Shown here: in pieces, positions 44,566 to 52,470 of the stretch
How the letters are laid out: every line of letters begins with the position of its first letter
Numbering within the stretch: position 1 is the stretch's first letter
NCBI GenBank assembly: GCA_033765305.1
Contig: JANRID010000049.1
Location: 1-64,000 of the forward strand
Direction of reading: 5' to 3'
Length of the DNA stretch: 64,000 bases
From: RDXT01 sp033765305
GTDB taxonomy: Bacteria; Bacteroidota; Bacteroidia; J057
The notes under the pieces: model-generated
Database searches by the model: none
Told to the model about the DNA's origin: nothing
Seen by the model: only the letters and a program-made list of their open reading frames with translations
Translations under genes and position numbers: made by a program

Positions 44566-45897
44566 TCAGATTACCATCGTAAATCGGGTCTCCTGCTCCG
44601 GGATGGAGGTGAACGTCAGTTCGCCCCGGTGCATCTGCACAATCTGCCGCGAGAGGCTCAGCCCGATGCCGGAGCCCTGGGGTTTGGTGGTGAAAAACGG
44701 GATCAGGATTTTGTCCCACAATTCCGGCGGAATGCCCGGACCATCGTCGATGACGTGGATCTGCACGCGCGTATCGCCAGCCCGGTGGGCTTCAAGGCGG
44801 ATTTCGCCGCCTTCGCCTGCTGCTTCGAGGGCATTCTTATACAGGTTGATCAGCGCCTGCCCGATCAGGCGGGCGTCCATCAGAGCCTCCAGCTCCGGCG
44901 GCGTTGCCTGGATCCGGGTGCGGATGCCCCGGCCAGCCGCTTCGGCCTCAAAGAGGCGGACGGTCTCTTCGAGCAGGGGAAGCACCGGCGCATGCCCAAA
45001 CTGCGGCTCCGGCAGGCGGGTCAGGCTCCGGTAGGCGTGCACAAACTGCAGCAGGCCCTCGCTCCGGTGCTCGATGGTGCGCAGCCCCTGCCGCAGGTCG
45101 TCGCGGATCTCTTCCGTCTGGTCGCCCGGCCACTCGTGCACCAGCGGCTGCAGGCTGCGGCTAAGCGAAATAACCGGCGTCACCGAGTTCATGATCTCGT
45201 GCGTCAGCACGCGGATCAGCTTCTGCCAGGCGTCCAGCTCGTTGGCATCCAGCTCGTTGCGTATATCCTGCAGCGATACCAGCTTGAACTGCTCGCCTTG
45301 CAGGGTAAATTCCGTAGCGCGGATGGCCAGATTCAGCAGGCGGTCCCGCACGAGGATGCGGATCAGGTCCTGCCGCCCGGAGCGGATGCTGAGCACGCTG
45401 CTGTAGAGCTCCTCGCTGACGAGGGCCAGCCCTTGCAGGCTGCCCAGATGCGGGCGCTGCAGCAGGTCCAGCGCGGCGCGGTTGGCCAGGCGGATCTGGC
45501 CTCCTGCATCGATGCAGAGCAGCGCCACGCCCACATGGTCCACCACGGTCTGGAGGTAATGGAAATGGGCGGCTTTCTCCGCCTTGAGCTGCCGCAGGGC
45601 ACCGATGATGCCGTTGAACGCCTGGTACAGCACCTGCTGCCGCCCGCTGCGGACCTCATCTGGAAAGTGCAGGGTAAAATCCTGCGTGCGGAGTGCTTCG
45701 AGCAGCTGCGCGAGGTCGCGCTGGGTCCGGGTAACCAGCCGCAGGCCGGCAGCGATGCACAGGATGCCGGCCAGCGCCAGCAGGCCGCAGGTCACCCAGA
45801 ACGACAGCTGCCAGGCCCGGAATGCCGCCAGCAGCGCCGCTACGGCAGCTAGCCAGCAGAGAATGACCTGTAGCCGGAAGGGGAGACGGCGCCACAT
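44566..45897 (-). CDS. Sensor histidine kinase, NtrY-like
   Basis: A 443-residue kinase. It has two membrane helices near the N-terminus (LQVILCWLAAVAALLAAF; FWVTCGLLALAGILCIAA), a PAS-like sensor (LQTVVDHVGVALLCIDAG ... ANRAALDLLQRP), the H-box VLTHEIMNSVTPVISLS (phospho-His233), and the ATPase domain with NLYKNALEAAGEGG, IDDGPGIPPE and GSGIGLSLSRQIVQMH. The TH-E-I-MNS form is typical of NtrB/NtrY-like kinases with sigma-54 regulator partners, and the next gene upstream encodes such a regulator, 33 bp away. What it senses is unknown. Confidence 0.93.
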   Translation of the reverse strand: MWRRLPFRLQVILCWLAAVAALLAAFRAWQLSFWVTCGLLALAGILCIAAGLRLVTRTQRDLAQLLEALRTQDFTLHFPDEVRSGRQQVLYQAFNGIIGALRQLKAEKAAHFHYLQTVVDHVGVALLCIDAGGQIRLANRAALDLLQRPHLGSLQGLALVSEELYSSVLSIRSGRQDLIRILVRDRLLNLAIRATEFTLQGEQFKLVSLQDIRNELDANELDAWQKLIRVLTHEIMNSVTPVISLSRSLQPLVHEWPGDQTEEIRDDLRQGLRTIEHRSEGLLQFVHAYRSLTRLPEPQFGHAPVLPLLEETVRLFEAEAAGRGIRTRIQATPPELEALMDARLIGQALINLYKNALEAAGEGGEIRLEAHRAGDTRVQIHVIDDGPGIPPELWDKILIPFFTTKPQGSGIGLSLSRQIVQMHRGELTFTSIPEQETRFTMVI

Positions 45898-45930
45898 ATA
45901 GCGAAAATCCTATTCGCCACAATGTACGCT

Positions 45931-47247
45931 TCAGAGCCCATATTTCTGCATTTTCCGGTATAAAGTTGTGCGGCCCAGCCCCAGCTCGCGGGCAGCCTGG
46001 CTCAGGTTGCCGCCGTGCTTGCGGATGGCCTGGCGGATGGCGGTTTTTTCGACCTCGTCGAGGTGTAGCGGCGCTTCTTCGCCGGCATCGGCTGCGGGCC
46101 CGCCGGCAGGCGGATTCAGGTCGCCGAGGATGACGGCGCGCTCGGCCCAGTGCTGCAGCTCGCGCACATTGCCGGGCCAGGCATACTGTTCGAGGCGGTG
46201 CAGGGCAGCGGCATCCGGCACAGGGGCCTCGCACTGGTACTGGCGTGCGTACTGGCGCAGGAAATGCCGGGCCAGCAGGGGAATGTCGCCCTGGCGGCTG
46301 CGCAGCGGCGGCGCATGCAGCTCCACGGTGTTGATGCGGTAGAGCAGGTCCTGCCGGAACTGGCGCTGGGCGACCAGCTCGTGCAGGGGCTGGTTGGTAG
46401 CGCAGATCAGGCGGATATCGACGGGCACGGAGCGGTTGGCGCCCACGCGGGTCACGGTGCGGCTTTGCAGCACGGTGAGGAGCTTGGCCTGCAGGGCCGG
46501 CGGCAGGTTGCCGATTTCATCCAGGAACAGCACCCCGCCCGAAGCCGCCTCGAAGCGGCCTGCGCGGTCCTCGTGCGCGTCGGTAAATGCGCCGCGCACA
46601 TGCCCGAAGAGTTCGGATTCGAACAGCGTCCCGCTCAGCGCGCCCAGGTCCACCTGCACAAAGGGCTGGCTGCTGCGCAGCGACCATGCGTGGAGGGTAC
46701 GGGCGATGAGTTCCTTGCCCGTGCCGTTTTCGCCCAGAATCAGCACATTGGCATCGGTAGGGGCTACGCGGCGGATGAGGCCGGTGAGCTGCTGCATGGC
46801 CTCCGACTCGCCGATCAGGCCGGCCTGGGCCGGAGCAGGGGCGGGCTGCGCCAGGCTCCGGGGCGCAGCTGCCTTGCGCAGGGTTTCGACCAGATGCTCA
46901 TTGTCCCAGGGCTTGAGAACGAAATCCGCAGCCCCTTCCTTCATCGCCGCCACCGCCAGCGGCACATCGCCGTAGGCGGTCATAAGCACCACGCGCGTGC
47001 GCGGCGCCAGCTGGCGGATCTTGCGCAGCCAGCGCAGCCCTTCTTTGCCCTGGGTCATGCCGCGGGTAAAGTTCATGTCGAGCAGCAGCAGGTCGTAGGC
47101 CTGAGACTGGAGGCGGACATCGAGCGAAAAGGGATCGGACTCCGTATCCACCCGGGAAAATTCCGGGCGGAGCGCCAGTTTTGCAGAGAGCAGCACGTCG
47201 GGATCGTCGTCCACGACCAAAACCATCGCTGGATGCCGGGCAGCCAT
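45931..47247 (-). CDS. Sigma-54-dependent NtrC-family response regulator
   Basis: A 438-residue regulator starting at 47247 (MAARHPAMVLVVDDDPDVL). The receiver phospho-acceptor is Asp57 in LLLLDMNF. The AAA+ domain has Walker A ILGENGTGKELIA, the loop VRGAFTDAHEDRAGRFEAA, GGVLFLDEIGNLPP, and the sigma-54 family end YAWPGNVRELQ. The loop reads GAFTDA instead of GAFTGA; the D form is frequent in Bacteroidota. A C-terminal Fis-type helix-turn-helix (GNLSQAARELGLGRTTLYR) ends the protein. It is the first gene of an operon with the histidine kinase. Target genes are unknown; the nearby GH5 and SusCD genes are possible but unproven. Confidence 0.95.
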   Translation of the reverse strand: MAARHPAMVLVVDDDPDVLLSAKLALRPEFSRVDTESDPFSLDVRLQSQAYDLLLLDMNFTRGMTQGKEGLRWLRKIRQLAPRTRVVLMTAYGDVPLAVAAMKEGAADFVLKPWDNEHLVETLRKAAAPRSLAQPAPAPAQAGLIGESEAMQQLTGLIRRVAPTDANVLILGENGTGKELIARTLHAWSLRSSQPFVQVDLGALSGTLFESELFGHVRGAFTDAHEDRAGRFEAASGGVLFLDEIGNLPPALQAKLLTVLQSRTVTRVGANRSVPVDIRLICATNQPLHELVAQRQFRQDLLYRINTVELHAPPLRSRQGDIPLLARHFLRQYARQYQCEAPVPDAAALHRLEQYAWPGNVRELQHWAERAVILGDLNPPAGGPAADAGEEAPLHLDEVEKTAIRQAIRKHGGNLSQAARELGLGRTTLYRKMQKYGL

Positions 47248-47404
47248 GTGGGGAGGGCTTACATATGCTAAGACGCAGGATCGCCCGCAGGGTTGCATGC
47301 CGCAGCGGGTATTCAGGATCAGCCGTCAGGCTGGAAGGCTGGCGGCAGGATCAAGCCTATGGGCGCGAAACAGCCCCGGTGCCGCCTGCGCGGGATACAG
47401 GGCG

Positions 47405-48655
47405 TTAGTCCCAGCTGCGGATGATTTCGCGGGCCAGGTACCCGGCTTCGGTCACGATGGGCCAGCCGCCCAGGGGATTGGCGCCCTGCGGCAGGATGGA
47501 CCATGCTTCGGCCTTGTCGTTGACGGCCCAGTTGCAATGGCTGATCTGGTGCTCGCGGCACCAGGCCATCCACTTGTCCGTCTCCGGATCGCTGCGGCTG
47601 TAGCCGATGGAGCCCCATTCGGTGATGAAGAGGGGAATTCCCGCAGCCAGGGCCGCCGTGGCGCGGTCCCGCAGCCACTGCTGGTGGTACGCCGTATAGA
47701 AATGCAGGGTGTAGGCGATGTTGCCGGAGCTGGTGATGGGATCGGCGGCAGGCTTGTCCACCTGCTGCGACCATTCGGGCGTGCCTACGATGATGAGGTT
47801 GTCCGGGTCGGAAGCCCGGATCGCTGCGATGACAGCCTCCGCATACGGCTTGAGCACATCGCCCCAGGAAATCTTGAGCGGCTCGTTGTAGATTTCGTAG
47901 ATGATATGGTCGTGGTGGCCGTAGCGGGCCGCCATGTCCGAAAAGAAGGCCACGGCCTCCGCCTGGTAGTCTTCGGCATGGTGGGAATGCCAGTCGATGA
48001 TCACGTACAGGCCTTCCTGGACGGCGGCTTCCACCAGCGTTTCGACCTTGCGTAGGTTGGCTGCGGAATCGTCGAGGTAGCCGCCGGGTTCATCTACGCC
48101 CATGGCTGCGCGGATGATCGTGGCTTCCCAGTCGAGGACCAGCCAGGAAACCGCGCCTGCGGTGTAGTATTTTTCCCCGCCCCAGCCGTTGTTGCTCCAG
48201 AAAAAGCTGTTGCCGGCCAGGGATACCGCCGCGCCGTGCTGGTCCACCACCTGGCTGCCGCTCGTGCGCAGGCGTCCGTGGCGGGTCACCGGACTGCTGT
48301 CCGGGCGGAAGGCCGGCGTAAGCGTATAGGTGCGCTTGCGGCCTGAGCTTAGGTTGGTAACGGTGATCTTCACCGGCTCGCCCAGGTCGATGCGGTCGCC
48401 GGCGCGCATCGAGATGCTGTTGTTGGGGCTGGCGAGGATGCTTTTGACTGTCGCCTGGGCTGTGCCGGCCGGCAGGGGGCGGGCCATGGTAATGGAGCTG
48501 TCGGCAATGCGGGTTCCGAAAGCCGAGCCCCGGAGGTCGAGCTCGAGGTACTGGAGATCGGGAATCTCGTTGAGGGGTTCAGGCGCAGGCTCTTCTTTGC
48601 ACGCGCACAGCATGCAGGCAGCCCAGGCAAGCAGCAGAAGCGGGAGGGTTTTCAT
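47405..48655 (-). CDS. GH5 family glycoside hydrolase lipoprotein (endoglucanase-like)
   Basis: A 416-residue lipoprotein (start at 48655; MLCAC, Cys19). After a small N-terminal beta domain (about 25-125) the GH5 barrel begins with TSGSQVVDQHGAAVSLAGNS. Motifs are YVIIDWHSHHAEDY, IIYEIYNEPL (acid/base Glu258), YTLHFYTAYHQQW, and PLFITEWGSIG (nucleophile Glu346). GH5 includes cellulases, mannanases and others; the WHSHHAED text fits the Cel5A endoglucanase subgroup, but substrate is uncertain. A palindrome of LacI-operator type lies 79-96 bp upstream. Confidence 0.92.
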   Translation of the reverse strand: MKTLPLLLLAWAACMLCACKEEPAPEPLNEIPDLQYLELDLRGSAFGTRIADSSITMARPLPAGTAQATVKSILASPNNSISMRAGDRIDLGEPVKITVTNLSSGRKRTYTLTPAFRPDSSPVTRHGRLRTSGSQVVDQHGAAVSLAGNSFFWSNNGWGGEKYYTAGAVSWLVLDWEATIIRAAMGVDEPGGYLDDSAANLRKVETLVEAAVQEGLYVIIDWHSHHAEDYQAEAVAFFSDMAARYGHHDHIIYEIYNEPLKISWGDVLKPYAEAVIAAIRASDPDNLIIVGTPEWSQQVDKPAADPITSSGNIAYTLHFYTAYHQQWLRDRATAALAAGIPLFITEWGSIGYSRSDPETDKWMAWCREHQISHCNWAVNDKAEAWSILPQGANPLGGWPIVTEAGYLAREIIRSWD

Positions 48656-48703
48656 ACGGAACCGTTGATCAATACAAGCCAGGCTGCCGGGAGCCCGATG
48701 CAT

Positions 48704-48711
48704 TCAAGGTA
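48704..48711 (-). promoter_or_regulatory. Weak -7 element TACCTTGA for the GH5 gene
   Basis: On the minus strand TACCTTGA resembles TAnnTTTG (two mismatches) about 50 nt before the ATG. The palindrome at 48734-48751 would lie just upstream of the -33 position. Confidence 0.3.
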
Positions 48712-48733
48712 GGGAATTTACCCGGATAAACCT

Positions 48734-48751
48734 CCCGAAAACGATTTCGGG
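48734..48751. promoter_or_regulatory. LacI-type operator-like palindrome upstream of the GH5 gene
   Basis: CCCGAAAACGATTTCGGG is an inverted repeat whose core GAAAACGATTTC fits the GAAANCGNTTTC pattern of LacI/GalR operators. It is placed between the VCBS-OmpA stop and the GH5 start. It could also be a weak hairpin terminator. Confidence 0.4.
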
Positions 48752-48768
48752 CAGCTGGCAGCGGCCCG

Positions 48769-51111
48769 CTACTCGCCGCGCAGGGCGCCTTCGCCCAGCT
48801 CCACCACCTTGAATTCCGTGCGGCGGTTGAGCTGCTTGTTCGCCGGGCTGTCATTCGGGACGATGGGCTGCGCTTCGCCGTAGCCCCTTGCCACCATGCG
48901 GGCCGGCGCAATGCCGGCTTCGGCGAGGTAGTCCGTCACGGCGCGGGCGCGGTTTTCCGAAAGCCGCTGGTTGTAGCTGTCGGAAGCATCGCTGTCGGTA
49001 TGGCCGGATATTTCCACCACCAGCCCCGGATGCTCCCGCAGGATGTCCAGCATGCGGTTGAGCTCGGCTACCGATTCCGGCCGCAGGGTGGATTTGTCCA
49101 CATCGAAGTAGAGGTTGTTGAGCACGATATGGGCATCTTTTTCGAGCGGCTTCAGCGGAAGGTCGAGCACGGATTCCCCCGGAACCAGCTCGTACTGCTG
49201 GGTGAGGAAGAAATAGCCTTTGGCGCCTGCCGAAAGCCGGATCAGGCCGGGCTGTTCCGCGCAAAACCGGTAGCGTCCGTCCTGCTGGGTCTGCAGCCTG
49301 CCCAGTTCGCGGTCGGCGGTATCGAGCAGCTGCACGCGTGCGCCTGCGACGGGGAGGCCGGTTTTTTCGTCGTAGACCTTGCCTGCGATACAGGGCGGAA
49401 GCACGGCCTGCGCCTGAGCAAGCGGAATAGGCACCCGCAGCGGGGTTTCCTGATGGTCCGGCGCAGGCTGGAATGCAGCGGTGCCGGGCTGATAGCCGCT
49501 GAAGGCTGCCTGCGCGGTATAGGCCCGCCCCAGCGGCAGCCGTGCCCGGTACTCGCCCTTCGAGTCGGCAGTGAAAGCCGTCACGGTGCCGCTGTCGGCA
49601 CGGATCATGCCCTTGGCGCCTGCCAAGGGCCGCAGGGTCCCGGCGTCGTGCACCCATATGACCACTTCGGCAAGGTGCGGCGCCTCCAGCAGCAGCTCGA
49701 CAGCCGTGTCTGCTGCCGGCATCCGGAAGGGTACGCGCAGGTGCGGATAGCCCAGTGCCCGCACCGCGATCAGGTACGGGCGCAGCGGCTGCGGGCAGAA
49801 GCGGAATCGGCCCTCCGCATCCGTAATGGCATTGTCCAGGCTGGAGCCGTTGGGCTGCAGCAGGCTGACCGTCGCCTGGGGCACCGGCTGGCGCGTGCGC
49901 CCGTCCAGCACCTGCCCCCGCACGCAGAACTCCGGCGGCGGCGGCTTGGGGCGGCTTTCCACGATGATATTCCGGTGGATGACGACGCTGTTGTCGTCGA
50001 TGGAGGCTACGGCCAGATCCGGATCGCCGTCGCCGTCGAAATCTGCCGCGCCGATTCCGGCATTCCACTGCCCGGACTGCACCTTAATGCGCGGACCGAG
50101 CCGGCCGCTGCCGTCATTGAGGTGGAAATTGACCGCTGCATCCACTGTCGAGCAGGTGACCACATCCAGATCGCCGTCCAGATCGAAATCCCGGACTACC
50201 AGATCGAAGTTGTGGTCGCCGGACTGCAGCGCCTGCTCGCGCTGAAAGCTGCCGTCGCCCAGGTTGAGGTGGATAAACAGGCTGCGGTCCAGGTAGGAGG
50301 CTGCCGCGATGTCGAGGCTGCCGTCGCCGTCAAAATCGCCCAGGCCCAGCCCCCAGGTCGCTGGCGTCGAGCGCAGGGAGCGCAGCAGGGCAAACCGCCC
50401 TTCCCGCTGTGTATACAGGTATATGCGCCCATCGTCGCAGCCGGCTGCAAGGTCCGGGCGCTGGTCGCCGTCGAGGTCGCCGGCCGCCACCGAGCGCGGC
50501 TTTTCGCCCGTGGCCAGGATCTGCCCGGGCCGGAACACGCCCCGCCCGTCGCCGGCGAAGAGCTTGAGCTTGTTTTCTGCCACCACCACCACGGCCAGGT
50601 CCGCATGCCCGTCGCCGTTGAAATCGCCGCTGCATACGTCATGCGTCATCAGGCCGGTCTGCAGGGTCTGGGCAAGGCGCAGGCCGCCGCTGCGGTCATT
50701 GAGCAGGAGGCAGAGCTGTCCGGAGAGGGTGACTGCAGCCAGATCGGGATAGCCGTCCGCATTGGCATCGAGCAGGCAGGCGGCGCGGTTCTGCGCGTGG
50801 GCAGGGTAGGAGGCAAAAGCCGTGAAATCACCGTCGCCGCGGCTCAGGTGCACCTGCACGCGGGCCTCGCTGCGGGAGGCCGTGACGACATCCTCTTTGC
50901 CGTCCAGATCCAGGTCGCCCACAGCTACGGCCCAGTTCTGCCGCCCGGACGGATAGGCATAGCCCGGCATAAATACGGTATGCGAGACGAAGATCGTGCT
51001 GTCTTCCCCCGACCGGTTGAGGGTTTGCGCACGCGGAGGCGCGCACCAGGCCAGGGCGGAAATCAGCAGCCAGCGGAGCAGGCGGAAAGGAGGACATGAG
51101 CAAGCGGGCAT
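48769..51111 (-). CDS. FG-GAP/VCBS repeat protein with carboxypeptidase-like domains and C-terminal OmpA domain
   Basis: A 780-residue exported protein. The start at 51111 (MPACSCPPFRLLRWLLISAL) gives a signal peptide ending near PRAQ. Residues about 40-360 have VCBS/FG-GAP repeats with calcium-type loops (VGDLDLDGKEDVV; GDFNGDGHADLA; GDFDGDGSLDIA; DFDLDGDLDVVT). Residues 380-650 hold three carboxypeptidase-regulatory-like domains (VRGQVLDGRTRQPVPQATVS; AGKVYDEKTGLPVAGARVQL). The last 120 are an OmpA peptidoglycan-binding domain (LYFDVDKSTLRPESVAELNR, GHTDSDASDSYNQRLSENRA). It probably links a surface propeller to the cell wall. Such an order is unusual; most OmpA proteins carry a barrel or TPR region. 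Confidence 0.9.
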   Translation of the reverse strand: MPACSCPPFRLLRWLLISALAWCAPPRAQTLNRSGEDSTIFVSHTVFMPGYAYPSGRQNWAVAVGDLDLDGKEDVVTASRSEARVQVHLSRGDGDFTAFASYPAHAQNRAACLLDANADGYPDLAAVTLSGQLCLLLNDRSGGLRLAQTLQTGLMTHDVCSGDFNGDGHADLAVVVVAENKLKLFAGDGRGVFRPGQILATGEKPRSVAAGDLDGDQRPDLAAGCDDGRIYLYTQREGRFALLRSLRSTPATWGLGLGDFDGDGSLDIAAASYLDRSLFIHLNLGDGSFQREQALQSGDHNFDLVVRDFDLDGDLDVVTCSTVDAAVNFHLNDGSGRLGPRIKVQSGQWNAGIGAADFDGDGDPDLAVASIDDNSVVIHRNIIVESRPKPPPPEFCVRGQVLDGRTRQPVPQATVSLLQPNGSSLDNAITDAEGRFRFCPQPLRPYLIAVRALGYPHLRVPFRMPAADTAVELLLEAPHLAEVVIWVHDAGTLRPLAGAKGMIRADSGTVTAFTADSKGEYRARLPLGRAYTAQAAFSGYQPGTAAFQPAPDHQETPLRVPIPLAQAQAVLPPCIAGKVYDEKTGLPVAGARVQLLDTADRELGRLQTQQDGRYRFCAEQPGLIRLSAGAKGYFFLTQQYELVPGESVLDLPLKPLEKDAHIVLNNLYFDVDKSTLRPESVAELNRMLDILREHPGLVVEISGHTDSDASDSYNQRLSENRARAVTDYLAEAGIAPARMVARGYGEAQPIVPNDSPANKQLNRRTEFKVVELGEGALRGE

Positions 51112-51327
51112 TCTCTGCGTATTTGATGCGATTCTATGAATTTCCGGCCGGATGGACGATTCAAAAGCGCCCAGCATCTTACATCCGGTTTGGAAAAGCG
51201 GAATGCGGGCGCTAGGTTGGCGGACTGCTGCGCGAGGCGTGCAGCCTGCTCTGCCGGAACAGGCAACCTGCGGGCGCCCGCATGCGTAGGAATCACAACA
51301 ATCCCGCCTGCACTGAACAGAACACAC

Positions 51328-51972
51328 GTGGTACGGCACCGGCTTTTGCGGATCTGGTTTTGCTGCATCTGCGCTCTGGCATGGATGCAAGCCGCGTATG
51401 CCCAGGAGCGCAGCACGCGGTTCTACTACTACGAGCTGCAGGGGGAAGGCTATCTGAACGGCGAGCTGGACAGCGTTTACATCTACGACCGCATGCCCAC
51501 GGCCTCCGAGCGGCGGGAAGGCGTCCGCCGGCTGGAGAAATACACCCGCCTCCGCTACAATGTCCACCGCGTGTATCCCTATGCCGTGAAAGTAGCCGAG
51601 GTGCTGCGCGAGGTGGATGCCGTGCTGCTGACCCTGCCCGACGAGTCATCGCGGAAGGCCTACCTCAAGGAGCGCGAAAAAGCGCTGTTCGGTGCTTACG
51701 AGGACGATATCCGGAACATGACCCGGTCCCAGGGCCTGGTGCTCGTCAAGCTGGTGCACCGCGAGACCGAGCATTCGATGTATGATCTGATCCGGGATAC
51801 TAAAAGCGGCGCAGCCGCATTCTTCTGGCAAACAGTGGGCAGCATATTCGGCATCAACCTGAAGACGCACTACGACCCGGAGGAGGATGCCATGATCGAG
51901 GACATTGTCCGGGAGCTGGAATACGGCGGCTTCAACATCGCCTACCAGCAGTACAATTATATGCTGCAATGA
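51328..51972 (+). CDS. DUF4294 family secreted protein
   Basis: A conserved protein of unknown function in Bacteroidota. I place the start at the GTG at 51328 (MVRHRLLRIWFCCICALAWM), which gives a signal peptide to AYAQ and 214 residues; the frame is open to 51136 but that part is not conserved in type. The core has YDRMPTASERREGVRRLEKY, NVHRVYPYAVKVAEVLREVD, SQGLVLVKLVHRETEHSMYD and the final ELEYGGFNIAYQQYNYMLQ, which fit DUF4294. It stands alone, divergent from the VCBS-OmpA gene. Periplasmic location is likely. Confidence 0.82.
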   Translation: MVRHRLLRIWFCCICALAWMQAAYAQERSTRFYYYELQGEGYLNGELDSVYIYDRMPTASERREGVRRLEKYTRLRYNVHRVYPYAVKVAEVLREVDAVLLTLPDESSRKAYLKEREKALFGAYEDDIRNMTRSQGLVLVKLVHRETEHSMYDLIRDTKSGAAAFFWQTVGSIFGINLKTHYDPEEDAMIEDIVRELEYGGFNIAYQQYNYMLQ

Positions 51973-52133
51973 GCCCGGCGCTTCAGGCGAGGGTCTGATA
52001 ATCAGTCATATGTGATGCGGATGCCGGCCGGGCCCGCGTGCAGGCCCGGAGCAGGGGCGCTTCTGCCGGCGGCATCCTGCGCAGGCAGAAACGTCCGCCG
52101 GATGGTTGCCTGGCCTCTGCGGGTTTCAAGGAT

Positions 52134-52145
52134 GAAAACGTTTTC
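52134..52145. promoter_or_regulatory. LacI-type operator-like palindrome upstream of susC
   Basis: GAAAACGTTTTC is a perfect palindrome and matches the core of LacI/GalR-type operators (extended: TGAAAACGTTTTCG). A half-site (AACGATTTCGG) follows 5 bp further. The site is about 45 bp upstream of the predicted -33 element of susC. Confidence 0.45.
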
Positions 52146-52189
52146 GGCAACGATTTCGGAAGAATCCGCATCCGGATCGCGCCGCAGTA

Positions 52190-52219
52190 TTGAATTATTC
52201 GCCGGAAGCATGTAGCTTT
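52190..52219 (+). promoter_or_regulatory. Promoter of the susCD operon
   Basis: TTG at 52190-52192, 19 nt, then TAGCTTTA at 52212-52219 (one mismatch to TAnnTTTG). Transcription would start near 52226, leaving a leader of about 245 nt. Confidence 0.4.
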
Positions 52220-52470
52220 AAACCTAGAAACAAACGAGCCTACTACTACCTCTATGTCAGGACAGCTGCTCAGCTTCCCGATTTCTTCCTGCCTCAGCAT
52301 GCAGATACCCTTGTATCTGCCCGCTCCCATTGCATTATGTCCGCCTGTAGCGGTTTCCGGCGCATAGACCGGAGGCCGGCAGCTTGTTGTTTCGCCCCGC
52401 TGTATGTGACTCTGTTCAACGAGTGATTCACTTCATACCCCACTGTTTCATTTTCTAATCTACTATTACT

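Larger units (their letters stand above)
51973..52470. other. Long regulatory region upstream of susC
   Basis: About 500 bp without a supported gene. It holds a perfect 12-bp palindrome at 52134-52145 and a promoter-like pair at 52190-52219. The last 60 bp before susC are AT-rich. The predicted leader of about 245 nt is long and could contain further control; no known riboswitch was recognised. Confidence 0.5.

Noticed and set aside
45931..47247. GAFTDA loop as a defect of the sigma-54 regulator
   Set aside because: The Asp form is frequent in regulators of this phylum, so it is not evidence for loss of function.
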